A stretch of DNA of 64,000 nt from Marivirga tractuosa DSM 4126 (GCF_000183425.1 NC_014759.1:2945001-3009000); one strand, 5' to 3'. Positions 24,775-34,464 are shown, numbered from the stretch's first letter. Numbers and translations are program-made. Notes: generated by a model from the letters alone, not told the origin.

Positions 24775-24782
24775 TAATTTTG
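24775..24782 (+). promoter_or_regulatory. -7 promoter box of gltX
   Basis: TAATTTTG is an exact fit to TAnnTTTG. Transcription would start near 24788, which puts the ATG at 24770 outside the message and supports the ATG at 24812 as the start of gltX. No clear -33 TTTG is seen at the normal spacing, as the palindrome takes its place. Confidence 0.6.
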
Positions 24783-24811
24783 CAGCCCAAATTGCAATAA
24801 AAAAGAATCTC

Positions 24812-26356
24812 ATGAGTCAAGCTGTACGTGTACGTTTTGCCCCAAGTCCTACGGGACCTCTCCACATTGGAGGAGTCAGAACGGCTTTATATAATTACCT
24901 TTTTGCTAAGAAAGCAGGAGGTCAATTTATTTTAAGAATAGAAGATACCGACCAAAACCGCTATGTTAATGGTGCTGAAGATTATATTCATCAAACCTTA
25001 AAATGGCTGGGGATAACGCCTGATGAAAGTCCTTGGAATGATCAAGGAGAAGTTGGACCCTACCGACAAAGTGAACGTAAAGAGCATTACGCTAAGTATG
25101 CTCAGCAATTATTAGATGATGACAAGGCTTACTATGCTTTTGATACTTCTGAAGAGTTGGATGAAATGCGCGAGCGATTGAAAGCGGCCAGAGTGGATAC
25201 GCCACAGTATAATGCTATCACTCGAATGCAAATGAAAAACTCCTTGACTCTATCTAAAGAGGAAGTAGAAGCCAAATTGGATGCAGGTGAGCCTTATGTG
25301 ATTCGTTTAAAAGTACCCCGAAAGGAAGAAGTTCGCTTAAATGACAAAGTTCGAGGATGGGTGATGGTGCATTCCACGCAGATAGATGATAAAATCTTAA
25401 TGAAATCTGATGGAATGCCGACTTATCATCTCGCCAATGTGATCGATGATCATTTGATGGGCATAACTCATGTAATCCGTGGGGAAGAATGGTTACCGTC
25501 AGCTCCTTTGCATGTTTTGCTTTACCAATTTTTTGGTTGGGAAGATACAATGCCAGAATTTGCCCATTTACCTTTATTGCTAAAACCAGACGGTAATGGA
25601 AAATTAAGCAAGCGAGATGCTGAAAAGCATGGGTTTCCAATTTTTCCGATGGAATGGAAAGACCCGGCTTCAGGAGAGTTTTTAGCAGGCTTTAAAGAGG
25701 AGGGATACCTTCCTGACGCACTATTGAACTTTCTGGCATTTTTAGGTTGGAACCCGGGTAATGAGCAAGAAATATTCAGTTTGGAGGAATTGATTGAAGC
25801 TTTTACCATAGAAAGAATTGGAAAAGCCGGAGCTAAATTTGATATCCAAAAAGCCAAATGGTTCAATGAGCAATACCTTAAAAATAAATCCAATTCAGAA
25901 TTGGCAGAATATCTAAGAAATGATGTTGAAGCAAATGGAATTGAGGTTTCTCAAGAAAAATTGGAGCGCATTGTTCATGCACTAAAAGAAAGGGTGACTT
26001 TTCCAACGGAATTTTGGACTCAAGGACAGTATTTCTTCCAAAAGCCTGATAGCTATGATGAAAAAGTAGTGAGAAAGAAATGGAATGCAGATGTCGATAA
26101 AGCCTTAAGCTTATATGCGGATGCTTTAGAAAAGGTTGATCACTTGGATGCAGGCAATGCCAAAGCAACTTTTGCCTCCGTTTTAGAAGAGGAAGGAATT
26201 GGCATGGGGAAAGTAATGCAGTCCTTAAGGGTAAGCATTACTGGACAAGCTGGAGGTCCTGATTTAATGGAGATTATAGAAATTTTAGGCAAGGAAGAAA
26301 TAACAGAAAGGATTCGTTTAGCGTTAGAAAAGCTAAAGGATCAAATTTCTGAATGA
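24812..26356 (+). CDS. gltX: Glutamyl-tRNA synthetase
   Basis: This 514-residue class I synthetase charges tRNA-Glu. The HIGH motif is PTGPLHIGG near residue 12-20, and the KMSKS-type motif is GKLSKRDAEKHG near residue 258. The protein runs through the anticodon-binding helical domain to a normal C-terminus. I start at MSQAVRVRFAPSPTG: the promoter box at 24775-24782 lies inside a longer frame that begins at 24770, so that longer start would not be transcribed. Its stop overlaps the start of a small lysine-rich protein gene by 4 bases. Two palindromic operators upstream suggest it is under repressor control, unusual for this gene. Confidence 0.96.
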   Translation: MSQAVRVRFAPSPTGPLHIGGVRTALYNYLFAKKAGGQFILRIEDTDQNRYVNGAEDYIHQTLKWLGITPDESPWNDQGEVGPYRQSERKEHYAKYAQQLLDDDKAYYAFDTSEELDEMRERLKAARVDTPQYNAITRMQMKNSLTLSKEEVEAKLDAGEPYVIRLKVPRKEEVRLNDKVRGWVMVHSTQIDDKILMKSDGMPTYHLANVIDDHLMGITHVIRGEEWLPSAPLHVLLYQFFGWEDTMPEFAHLPLLLKPDGNGKLSKRDAEKHGFPIFPMEWKDPASGEFLAGFKEEGYLPDALLNFLAFLGWNPGNEQEIFSLEELIEAFTIERIGKAGAKFDIQKAKWFNEQYLKNKSNSELAEYLRNDVEANGIEVSQEKLERIVHALKERVTFPTEFWTQGQYFFQKPDSYDEKVVRKKWNADVDKALSLYADALEKVDHLDAGNAKATFASVLEEEGIGMGKVMQSLRVSITGQAGGPDLMEIIEILGKEEITERIRLALEKLKDQISE

Positions 26357-26571
26357 TGCCAAAAAAGAAAGACGATAAAAAGAAAGAGAAAAAGCCTAGT
26401 GTTAATCCTAAGTTAGAGGGATTTGATGTAAAAATCGATCCCTTTGGTGAAATTCAAACTAGTTTTGATATCGATAGGATCAACCAGTTTTTGAATAACG
26501 AAGTGGAAGATAAAAAATTAAAGGATAGGGAAGATATTGAGGATTTGAAAAATAAAGACGAGGAAGAGTGA
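26353..26571 (+). CDS. Small highly charged protein cotranscribed with gltX, unknown
   Basis: A 72-residue protein whose ATG overlaps the gltX stop in the form ATGA, so it is translationally coupled. The first 15 residues are almost all lysine (MPKKKDDKKKEKK), then comes a conserved-looking core GFDVKIDPFGEIQTSFDIDRINQFLN and an acidic tail DLKNKDEEE. The core resembles short Bacteroidota proteins often found after gltX, but I cannot name a family. It is cytosolic, and the bipolar charge suggests nucleic acid or ribosome contact, which is only inference. A strong terminator follows at once. Confidence 0.75.
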   Translation: MMPKKKDDKKKEKKPSVNPKLEGFDVKIDPFGEIQTSFDIDRINQFLNNEVEDKKLKDREDIEDLKNKDEEE

Positions 26572-26617
26572 AATAATCCCAAGAGCAATTTTATTCGCTC
26601 TTGGGATTATTTTTTTG
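26572..26617. terminator. Strong bidirectional terminator
   Basis: A perfect 15-bp stem (26572-26586 with 26597-26611) and a 10-base loop is followed by seven or more T residues on the plus strand, with an A/T tract on the other side. It lies between two convergent genes and can end both. Confidence 0.9.
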
Positions 26618-26620
26618 GTT

Positions 26621-29620
26621 TTATTTGACCATTATTTTTCTTACAACCACATTTTCTGAATCTAGAACTTTTAAAACATAAAGACCCGATTCTAAATTTG
26701 TCACATCAATAGTACTAGATTTTGCATTCAAATTTCCACTTTGCTCTATTTTTCCAGAAAGTGAAATGATTTGATAAGCGGTAGCCTCCATTTTTCCTGT
26801 AAAAATTTCCAGTTCAGAAACAGCAGGATTTGGATGAACATTAAACCCAGCTGACTCAATTTCTGAGGAAAGTCTTTCTGTATTAGTCAAGCTTCTAAAA
26901 TTATTGCCTACACAAAAGCTTGTGCTTTCGCCACTGCCGAAACTTCCTCCCGAAACAATTACATTATTTCCGTTGCTTAAAGTATAAGAACCACTTCCGT
27001 AAGAACAGCAAATTCCATCGCCATAACTATCATAAATAATGAAATCATAACAGCCTTCTGGAACGGTGATGGAAACATTAGCAGTACTTCCGTCTGCATA
27101 ATTTCCATAAGGACCTCCTTCTGCTATTACAGTTGAACCCTCTACAATTTCCCAGGTGGTTTCTTCAGGATAGTTATCGAAAGTCAGCGATAAATCAAGT
27201 GTGCTTTCAACAACTGGCTGAGAAGTGGATACTTCTAAATTATCAATGGCTATATCTCCTTGCCATGTATCAGCTGTTTGACCTACAAATCTTAGTTTTA
27301 TGGTTTCTCCCAAATAGGCTGATAAATCTATATTCTCAGCTAGCCAAGCAGTGGCTTGATTACCTGATTTTGTCCACAAAGTATTCCAATTAACTCCATC
27401 TGTGGTAATTTCCAAAGATAAAAAACCCATATTGCTAGCTCCATACATATGGTAATTAAAATTAAATGAAGCTTGATTTTCACTACCTAAATCAAAACAA
27501 GGACTTTCAATAGTGGCTGTTTTATAGGAGTAATTTGGACTGGAAGCCTCAATATAGAAATAGTAATTACCGTCAAAGGCGCTGGCTGGACCTGTGTTGG
27601 AAGAAGCTGTTCCTCCTGAATTGATCGTCCAATCAAAATCATCGCTAGTGGATTGAAACCAATCACTTCCACTTTCAAACCCTTGGTTATAGGGAAATGA
27701 ATTTATGGTATTTTGGCAATCCAAGCTTGGTGCTGGAGCAGAAGTGGTTACCCCTACATTTGAGCTTTGGTTAGATTCATTTCCACCGGCATCTTGTGCA
27801 GAAAGACTTACTAAGTAGTTCGTTGAAGCCGACAAGCCATTTACTGTTGCTGTTGTGGAACTAGAATTAGCATATAAACTGCCGTCCAAATAGATTACGT
27901 ATTGATCCACGCCTACATTATCTGTAGAAGCATTCCAGCTGATATCAAAAGAGGTTTCTGTAACATTGCTTACTTGTAAATTAGCAGGAACTGAAGGCGC
28001 TTCCGTGTCTCCTCCGCCTGAACCGGCAATCGAATGACTTCCTAAAAAGCTAAAGGTATCGGAAGAATATCCATCCCATTCTGAAGTAGAATAAGTTGCA
28101 TTAGGTTCTGATATGGTTTCCTTTCTTACTAAAGTGGTATTCTGACCAAAACTTGAACTGCTATTGAAATTACCTATAACATCAATTAGTTGTCCGTTTT
28201 TGAATAATCCAATTGGATCATTTCCATTAAATGACAATGCTGCGCTACTTGAAATTAAATCAGCCTCAGCTTGCATAGCAGATGCAGCATTTGAATTCAC
28301 TACAACAAAAACATCTTCGTGTGCGATTGATCCATTTAAGGTTAATTCTCCTGTCCATGAGCCAGAACCATTGGTTTGCTTCATGATGGAATAAGCTGAT
28401 AAATCAACCAGTGAACCAGTAAAATTGGCAATTTCTAAACCTTTATTGTAAGAAGAGCCTTCAATGTATTCAGAGAAAATAAGCTCACTGGTTGATCCAC
28501 TTCCTCCACCTGAACTTATTACATTTACCGTATAGTTTTGAGAATTGCTTGCTGATCCATCAGAAACATTTAGGGTAACAGAATAATCTCCTGCTGTTTG
28601 AGTACTACCCGTGATAGTTGCAGAACCGCTGCCATTATCCGTAAAGCTCATCCAATTTGGTAAAGTAGAAGCAGAGATGCTAACATCATCTCCATCAGGA
28701 TCAGTAGTTGTGATTGAATACGAATAGGTACTCTCAGCAGATAATGTTGTTACTGGACTAGAAGTAAAATAGGGCGCAATATTTCCACCAGAAGTTGAGC
28801 AGCTATAAATTTCACATACATATTCAGGGTGATCTATGAAAGGATTTCTATTATTCTGATAGCTGTAGATAACATTATTTCTTTGAATTTCAGCTGCACT
28901 TACTGGGTCTTGTTGATGCCATTCTAATAATACAGATAGCTTTCCGTGATATGGAGACTTATCAGTACTTCCCAATAAAGTTTCGGTCAGTTCTAAATCG
29001 ACATCACCATTTTCTCCTTCATAGCGAGTTGCCATATAGAACATCATTCGTGCTACATCACCTTTAACTTCATCACGTGGTTCCCAAACATCTGCTGTAC
29101 TGCTTGTTTTTGATAAAGTACTGCCAGAGTAAAAGCCTTGGGTATCGGTATAAAAAGTATCTCCATAGTCAAAATTCATATTGCCTCTAGCACCATTTGT
29201 AGAAATATCAGCTACTGCCAAATGATGGCAATCCGTTCCTGGGCCTTCACTGGTACCAAAATCCCCTCTTGATTTAGCCCATACGTGCTCTCTATTCCAG
29301 CCGTCACCATTATTGTATTCTGCAGAAGCATCCATTGAAAAACCCGAATAAATTCCAATTACATTGGCTGAATTGTTCGGGTCTTTATCAGCTTCTTTTA
29401 AAATGTCCCACACATCTATGCCTGAACTGCTATAGGGATATGTAGTGTGTCCGCTAATAATATCATTTAGAGCGGCTTTCAGTTGATCTCCTGTTTTACC
29501 ATTTGCGGAATCGTAATATCCTGAAGGTATTTGAGCTTGTGAATGATGAAAAAGTAAACCCATCAAAAGAAAAAGCATTAGACTTCTGATGAAATCTCGG
29601 GTTTTAAATTGAAATAGCAT
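26621..29620 (-). CDS. Secreted endonuclease I with LTD, FN3 and T9SS sorting domains
   Basis: This 999-residue exoprotein is a modular nuclease. Order of domains: signal peptide (1-29); endonuclease I domain (about 30-275) with the His-Me finger stretch NREHVWAKSRGDFG and TDCHHLAVAD; a putative-Ig domain (about 282-367, DPDGDDVSISAS); a lamin-tail domain (about 378-525, ELIFSEYIEGSSYNKGLEIAN); an FN3 domain (about 545-635); a MAM-like jelly roll (about 648-805); a Cys-containing domain (about 812-910, DSYGDGICC); and a type IX sorting domain A (about 928-999, VHPNPAVSELEIF, ending VVRKIMVK). It would be exported through the T9SS to break down extracellular DNA or RNA as a nutrient source. 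Confidence 0.92.
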   Translation of the reverse strand: MLFQFKTRDFIRSLMLFLLMGLLFHHSQAQIPSGYYDSANGKTGDQLKAALNDIISGHTTYPYSSSGIDVWDILKEADKDPNNSANVIGIYSGFSMDASAEYNNGDGWNREHVWAKSRGDFGTSEGPGTDCHHLAVADISTNGARGNMNFDYGDTFYTDTQGFYSGSTLSKTSSTADVWEPRDEVKGDVARMMFYMATRYEGENGDVDLELTETLLGSTDKSPYHGKLSVLLEWHQQDPVSAAEIQRNNVIYSYQNNRNPFIDHPEYVCEIYSCSTSGGNIAPYFTSSPVTTLSAESTYSYSITTTDPDGDDVSISASTLPNWMSFTDNGSGSATITGSTQTAGDYSVTLNVSDGSASNSQNYTVNVISSGGGSGSTSELIFSEYIEGSSYNKGLEIANFTGSLVDLSAYSIMKQTNGSGSWTGELTLNGSIAHEDVFVVVNSNAASAMQAEADLISSSAALSFNGNDPIGLFKNGQLIDVIGNFNSSSSFGQNTTLVRKETISEPNATYSTSEWDGYSSDTFSFLGSHSIAGSGGGDTEAPSVPANLQVSNVTETSFDISWNASTDNVGVDQYVIYLDGSLYANSSSTTATVNGLSASTNYLVSLSAQDAGGNESNQSSNVGVTTSAPAPSLDCQNTINSFPYNQGFESGSDWFQSTSDDFDWTINSGGTASSNTGPASAFDGNYYFYIEASSPNYSYKTATIESPCFDLGSENQASFNFNYHMYGASNMGFLSLEITTDGVNWNTLWTKSGNQATAWLAENIDLSAYLGETIKLRFVGQTADTWQGDIAIDNLEVSTSQPVVESTLDLSLTFDNYPEETTWEIVEGSTVIAEGGPYGNYADGSTANVSITVPEGCYDFIIYDSYGDGICCSYGSGSYTLSNGNNVIVSGGSFGSGESTSFCVGNNFRSLTNTERLSSEIESAGFNVHPNPAVSELEIFTGKMEATAYQIISLSGKIEQSGNLNAKSSTIDVTNLESGLYVLKVLDSENVVVRKIMVK

Positions 29621-29840
29621 ATTAGTTTAGTTAAATTGGTTTAATGCAATTACATCAACCCCTTAAGTTCCTCAATCTCTCATGGTTGATTTATATTTAT
29701 TGAAAATTGATTTCGCAATAAAGCAAGTAAAATTCTTGAAATGAAGTAATTATGGAATAATAATGATTTGATAATATTAAAATTATTCAAGATTGATTTT
29801 AAGTAAGTTTACCGATAAAGTACAATTTGTATAAACAAAA

Positions 29841-29870
29841 AAGCGTAGATAATTTTCATTAACTACGCTT
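29841..29870 (-). terminator. Terminator after the trehalose synthesis gene
   Basis: An 8-bp stem AAGCGTAG (29841-29848) pairs with 29863-29870. Read on the minus strand, the stem ends in a run of T residues. It lies 44 bases past the stop of the trehalose gene. Confidence 0.7.
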
Positions 29871-29913
29871 AGTTGCTCTATAATAGGTATAAATGTTATC
29901 TCTATAGATAATT

Positions 29914-32085
29914 CTATTCTTGTACAAAAGACTGTAAAAGCGCTCTCACCTCCTCATTATTTTCAACTGCATATTTCGCATAAGAAAATCCGCTACCCAC
30001 TTTCACTGTTAAAGCTTGTTTTGGTAGTGCTTCAAATGTGTCTTCATCTGTTCTGTCATCTCCAAAAGCCATAATGAAGTCAGCTGTTTCATCTTTTAAT
30101 CTTTCTAAAGCAGCTTTACCTTTATTAATAATCGATGGTTTCACCTCAACCACATGATCTCCTTCAATTACATCCAAGCCTTTATTGGTCATGAAATGTT
30201 TCAAGTGACTGGAGAGCTCACTTGATCGCAAGCTACCAAGTCCCTTTTCTACTTTTCTATAATGCCAAACCAATGTATGCTCTTTTTCTTCTAAAAATGA
30301 GCCTGGTGTTCTTTGAATGTAGAATTCTAAAATATCTCTTGCCTCATTTTTCCACCCATCATTTTGTAAATCTCCACTCACTTGCCATTTAGCCCCCGCT
30401 CTTTTGGTTTTGATACCGTGCTCGGCTATCAAGTCAATATTGAATTCATCAAGCCATTCTTCTAAGGTTGCCGCTTTTCTTCCACTTATAACTACCAATT
30501 TAGCTTTTACAGCCAATTGATGTAAAATTTGAGATAATTCAGCATCTGGCGCACATTCATCAGGGTTTTCATGGAATGGTACTAAGGTTCCATCATAATC
30601 AAGGAAAATTATAGGGTTTTTTGCCTTTTTAAACTCCTTGGTAATATTACTTTTAATCTTATCATTTAGCTTTTTGGTAGCCATCGATTGTTGTCGCTCC
30701 TTGAGATCTTTTAAATTATTCATAAAAAGATCCACCCATTGGAAAATGGTATATTTCTTCACTGTTCTCTGCATGATTTTCATCCTGCGCTTTTGCTCAT
30801 TCAGCGGCATTTCCAAGGCTCTTTTAATGGCTTCTACCATTTCATTTTGATCATTTGGGTTAACCAAAATTGCATCAGATAACTCTTTAGAAGCACCTGC
30901 CATTTCACTCAATATTAATACTCCATCCTCATTCTCCCTACTGGCAATATATTCCTTGCATACCAGATTCATCCCATCTCTTTTTGGCGTGATCATGGCG
31001 ATTTTGCACATTCTGTAAAATGCTGAAAGATCATCTAAGGGGAAGCTTCTATAGTAGAAATGAACAGGTACGTAATTAATAGTTCCGTATTTTCCGTTCA
31101 CGTGTCCGACTAAGAACTCCACCTTTTCTTTTAGTGCTTTATAGCTGGCAACCTGATCTCGTGATGGAACCACAATTAAAAATAGTGAAACTCTGCCCTG
31201 ATACTCTGGATATTTTTCTAAGAACTTGTCAAAAGCTTGCAAACGCCCCGGAATTCCTTTTGAATAATCTAGTCGATCCATTGAGAGGATCAATTCCTGA
31301 CTCCCAAGAGAATCTCGATAGCTGATTTCTTTTGCTTTCGCCAATTGGCTGGTAGCAGACTGCAGGTATTTTTCATAGTCAATTCCCATTGGGAGAGAAT
31401 CAGCCTCTACTAGTCTATTTTTAACTAGAATCTGATTGCGTTCGTAACTATAACCTGCCAAGCGGTGACAGCTACTTAAAAAATGGCGCATATCATCATA
31501 AGTATGAAAACCAATGTAGTCTGCACCTAGTACTCCATTCAGCAGCTTTTTTCTCCATGGAATCATTCTGAAAACTTCATATGATGGGAAAGGAATATGC
31601 TGAAAGAAACCTATTGTTACATTCGGAAATTGTTTTCGAATCATTTCCGGAACAAGCATTAACTGATAGTCATGTACCCATATAATATCATCGGGCTCTA
31701 ACCATTTAGAAACAGCATCGGCAAATTTCCTATTAGCATTGTAATAGGATTCCCATTCCTCATCAACAAATCGCATGTGATGAATGAAGTAATGAAAGGC
31801 AGGCCATAGGGTTTGATTGCTGAAGCCTAAGTAAAAGTCTTCAACATCATCGTCAGTTAAAAAAACCGGTCGCATATTACGATCTATCAATTCTTTCTCT
31901 ACTTCTTGCTCCTCTTCATGATCTAATGAAATGCCAGGCCATCCAATCCAAATGTTATTGCCTTCTTTGTATATCGAACCTAATCCAGTAGCTAAACCTC
32001 CTTCGCTCGTCTTGTAGACTTTTTGCCCATCTTCTTTCTCTATTCTGATTGGTAATCGATTGGATACAATTATTGTTTTTGCCAT
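29914..32085 (-). CDS. Bifunctional trehalose-6-phosphate synthase/phosphatase
   Basis: This 723-residue fusion makes trehalose from UDP-glucose (or another NDP-glucose) and glucose-6-phosphate in two steps. The N-terminal OtsA-like glycosyltransferase (about 1-465) begins [12 protein letters not shown], holds the EGGLATGL loop, [11 protein letters not shown] near residue 270 and the [13 protein letters not shown] donor-site motif near residue 370. The C-terminal OtsB-like HAD phosphatase (from about 490) has the nucleophile motif [17 protein letters not shown], and the metal-binding [10 protein letters not shown]. All catalytic motifs of both halves are present. Fused enzymes of this kind are common in Bacteroidota and eukaryotes. 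Trehalose would protect against salt or drying stress. Confidence 0.95.
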   Translation of the reverse strand: MAKTIIVSNRLPIRIEKEDGQKVYKTSEGGLATGLGSIYKEGNNIWIGWPGISLDHEEEQEVEKELIDRNMRPVFLTDDDVEDFYLGFSNQTLWPAFHYFIHHMRFVDEEWESYYNANRKFADAVSKWLEPDDIIWVHDYQLMLVPEMIRKQFPNVTIGFFQHIPFPSYEVFRMIPWRKKLLNGVLGADYIGFHTYDDMRHFLSSCHRLAGYSYERNQILVKNRLVEADSLPMGIDYEKYLQSATSQLAKAKEISYRDSLGSQELILSMDRLDYSKGIPGRLQAFDKFLEKYPEYQGRVSLFLIVVPSRDQVASYKALKEKVEFLVGHVNGKYGTINYVPVHFYYRSFPLDDLSAFYRMCKIAMITPKRDGMNLVCKEYIASRENEDGVLILSEMAGASKELSDAILVNPNDQNEMVEAIKRALEMPLNEQKRRMKIMQRTVKKYTIFQWVDLFMNNLKDLKERQQSMATKKLNDKIKSNITKEFKKAKNPIIFLDYDGTLVPFHENPDECAPDAELSQILHQLAVKAKLVVISGRKAATLEEWLDEFNIDLIAEHGIKTKRAGAKWQVSGDLQNDGWKNEARDILEFYIQRTPGSFLEEKEHTLVWHYRKVEKGLGSLRSSELSSHLKHFMTNKGLDVIEGDHVVEVKPSIINKGKAALERLKDETADFIMAFGDDRTDEDTFEALPKQALTVKVGSGFSYAKYAVENNEEVRALLQSFVQE

Positions 32086-32280
32086 AAGTGAGATAGTTTA
32101 CAACCAATTTAAGAGATATGCCTTTTAAATCATAAAAGAAGGGGAATTGTTTTGCGTAAAATATTGAGTCATAAAGAGAAAACGGTAAACATGTTCGAAA
32201 ACAGCCACAATGATTCAGGCTTAAATAAATTCTATTTCGAACGTAGGGTTGTGAAAAACTCTGTTGCTGTAAAGTGAAAA

Positions 32281-32305
32281 AGGCACGCCTCATTGAGGAG
32301 TGCCT
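32281..32305 (-). terminator. Terminator after the CoA transferase gene
   Basis: An 11-bp stem (32281-32291 with 32295-32305) with one mismatch, followed on the minus strand by TTTTT. It lies 36 bases past the stop of the CoA transferase gene and separates it from the trehalose gene downstream. Confidence 0.65.
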
Positions 32306-32340
32306 AATAAAAATGGCTCATGAAAGTCGATTCGAACTAA

Positions 32341-33624
32341 TTAGATTGTTTTAAATCTGTCAAAGGCAGCTTTTTCTAATTCTTCCCTCGCATCTGGATG
32401 TGCAATTGAAATTAGGGCTTTGGCTCTTTGTTTCAGGTTTTTGCCATACAGGTCAACTACTCCGTATTCAGTCACCACATAATGCACGTGAGCTCTTGTG
32501 GTGGTTACGCCAGCACCTTCCTGTAAAAATGGAACGATTTTACTCACTCCCTTTTTAGTTGCAGCCGGCATGGCTAAAATTGCTTTTCCTCCTTCAGACA
32601 AAGATGCACCTCTGATGAAATCCATTTGTCCACCTACTCCTGAAAATTGCATCTTTCCAATTGTATCGGCACAAACCTGACCTGTTAAGTCGATTTCTAT
32701 GGCAGAGTTAATGGCGGTTACTTTCGGGTTCCTTCTGATGATTGCCGTATCATTAGTGTAGGCCGCTTCTTTCATGTGGACTAAAGGATTATCATCCATA
32801 AAGTCGTAAAGTTTTTGAGATCCAACTGCAAAACAAGTTACCAATTTGCCTGTTTTGACTTCTTTTTTGCTACCGTTAATCACCCCACTTTCTACTAATG
32901 GTAAGATGCCATCAGAGAACATTTCAGTATGAATACCCAAGTTTTTATGGTTTCCTAAATTTTGTAATGCTGCATTTGGAATGGCGCCAATTCCCATTTG
33001 CAGGGTAGCTCCATCATCTACTAACCCGGCAACATGTGCTCCGATTTGCTGTTCAATTTCAGATGCTAACACAATATCATGGGCATGAATAGGTTCGTTT
33101 GCTTCAATGGCATAATCAATTTGACTAACGTGTATGATGCCATCTCCATGAGTTCTTGGCACATTAGGGTTAACCTGTGCAATTACAAGTTTTGCGGTTT
33201 GGATAGCAGGAATCGTCACATCTACCGAAACTCCTAAAGAGCAATATCCATGTCGGTCAGGAGTAGAAATTTGAATAAAGGCTACATCCAAAGGCAAGAT
33301 ATTTCTTCTGAACAGCCAATGCACTTCACTTAAGAAAATTGGAATATAATCACCTCTTCCAGCTTGAATTGCTTTTCTAACATTTCCGCCCACAAAAGCA
33401 CTATTGATTCTAAAAGATTTATAATAGGGCTCTTCCGTATAAGCTGCTCTTCCTTCCGTGTGGAGGTGCATTACTTCCACATTTTCTAATGATTGATATC
33501 TATTGGCCAAAGCATCTATTAATGTTACTGGAGTCATAGCGGCTCCTTGAATAAATACTCTGTCGCCTGATTTTACGTGTGAAACAGCCTCTTCGGCTGT
33601 TACTATTTTTAATGAATTATCCAT
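32341..33624 (-). CDS. Acetyl-CoA hydrolase / 4-hydroxybutyrate CoA-transferase family protein
   Basis: This 427-residue cytosolic enzyme moves CoA between short-chain acids through a glutamyl-CoA intermediate. The catalytic glutamate is Glu234 in GIHTEMFSDG. Other family marks are QMGIGAIPNAAL near residue 210, GVGGQMDFIRGA near residue 330, and the C-terminal EYGVVDLYGKNLKQRAKALISIAHPD. Length fits the 4-hydroxybutyrate/acetyl-CoA type rather than the longer acetate:succinate type. In aerobic Bacteroidota its likely task is acetate and acyl-CoA balance; the true substrate is unknown. It stands alone between a terminator and a hairpin-rich spacer. Confidence 0.9.
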   Translation of the reverse strand: MDNSLKIVTAEEAVSHVKSGDRVFIQGAAMTPVTLIDALANRYQSLENVEVMHLHTEGRAAYTEEPYYKSFRINSAFVGGNVRKAIQAGRGDYIPIFLSEVHWLFRRNILPLDVAFIQISTPDRHGYCSLGVSVDVTIPAIQTAKLVIAQVNPNVPRTHGDGIIHVSQIDYAIEANEPIHAHDIVLASEIEQQIGAHVAGLVDDGATLQMGIGAIPNAALQNLGNHKNLGIHTEMFSDGILPLVESGVINGSKKEVKTGKLVTCFAVGSQKLYDFMDDNPLVHMKEAAYTNDTAIIRRNPKVTAINSAIEIDLTGQVCADTIGKMQFSGVGGQMDFIRGASLSEGGKAILAMPAATKKGVSKIVPFLQEGAGVTTTRAHVHYVVTEYGVVDLYGKNLKQRAKALISIAHPDAREELEKAAFDRFKTI

Positions 33625-33990
33625 ATTTCTTGTTGTTTTGCGATTGCAAATTTACTATCCATAAGATAAGTATTATTGAGTAATACCAATGAAAAGAATG
33701 ATAAATGTCAGGGTTTTGTATTCGTGCATAAACAAGCCTAAGGCTTGAGGTGATTCACCAAAGGCACAAACCTCCCTGTCGTCAGACAGGGGGGCAAAGA
33801 CCTCGCAAAGGGATTTAACAACTGCTTCCCAGAAATGTCAGACATTTTAATGTAGGGACATTTGTTCGCAATAGAGCAGTTAGCTTAGTTATTGATGTCC
33901 GACTTTTTCAAAGTCTGACATTTGCACAGAAAAAGCTATATCTAAAGTACTCATTCTTTTTTACTAAATTAGAATCAAACTTCAGTTAAC
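33625..33990. other. Intergenic region rich in short hairpins
   Basis: These 366 bases carry no gene. Four hairpins lie in a row: 33733-33747, 33771-33794 (10-bp stem), 33833-33847 and 33895-33921 (11-bp stem, one mismatch). The last three share the core GTC(A/T/C)GAC. I read it as a cluster of repeat remnants; see the separate repeat entry. Confidence 0.7.
33771..33921. repeat. Cluster of GTCAGAC-type hairpins
   Basis: Stem one: 33771-33780 with 33785-33794 (CCTCCCTGTC, one G-T pair, loop GTCA). Stem two: AAATGTC at 33833-33839 with 33841-33847 around one base. Stem three: 33895-33905 with 33911-33921, one mismatch. GTCAGAC or GTCTGAC recurs in each. Similar CCTGTC-GTCA-GACAGG hairpins are scattered in many Bacteroidota genomes. 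Confidence 0.65.
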
Positions 33991-34464
33991 ATGAACAAAC
34001 AACCTTTTTTCAATCTAAAGAACGGATTACTCTTTCCTATTCAATTTCAAATTTTGGGCTATGTACTCTTATTTGCAGGGCTAGCCCTCATAGTTATCAA
34101 TATTTGGGCAAGTATTATCTTCATTTTGCTTGGAGGGGTAATTGTTACTGCTTTATCAGGAATTGAAATAAAGAATGATAAATTTCGAGAATATAATTCT
34201 TTCTTTTTCATAAAAAATGGTAAGTGGGAACCTTTAAGAAAAGTTGAAAAGATTTTTATTAAGAGAGTTAAAGTCAGTCAGAAGTTTTATGGCAGAGCGA
34301 ACCAGAGCTCAACTAGTAGAAATGTTGTTTATAAAGCTTTTTTGAAGTTTGAAAATGGACAAACCATATTTTTATCCGATCACAAAAATAAAGGCAAGGT
34401 GGAAAGTAAATTAAAAGAAATAGCCGATTTTCTAAAGACTGAGATTATTGATTACACTAATTAG
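33991..34464 (+). CDS. Membrane protein of unknown function (PH-like soluble part)
   Basis: A 157-residue protein with two membrane helices close together (about residues 22-41 and 42-58, rich in I, L, V and G) and a soluble C-terminal part of about 95 residues with alternating strands and a final helix (VESKLKEIADFLKTEI). The strand pattern with FLKFENGQTIFLSD recalls bacterial PH-like domains, but I cannot name a family. It converges on a SpoIIAA-like gene, overlapping it by 8 bases at the 3' ends. Confidence 0.75.
   Translation: MNKQPFFNLKNGLLFPIQFQILGYVLLFAGLALIVINIWASIIFILLGGVIVTALSGIEIKNDKFREYNSFFFIKNGKWEPLRKVEKIFIKRVKVSQKFYGRANQSSTSRNVVYKAFLKFENGQTIFLSDHKNKGKVESKLKEIADFLKTEIIDYTN

Noticed and set aside
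24770..24811. Upstream ATG for gltX
   Set aside because: It overlaps the -7 promoter box TAATTTTG, so it would not be in the message; the ATG at 24812 gives the normal family start.
25254..26168. Three minus-strand frames opposite gltX
   Set aside because: They lie entirely within gltX and overlap each other; no start context or domain supports them.
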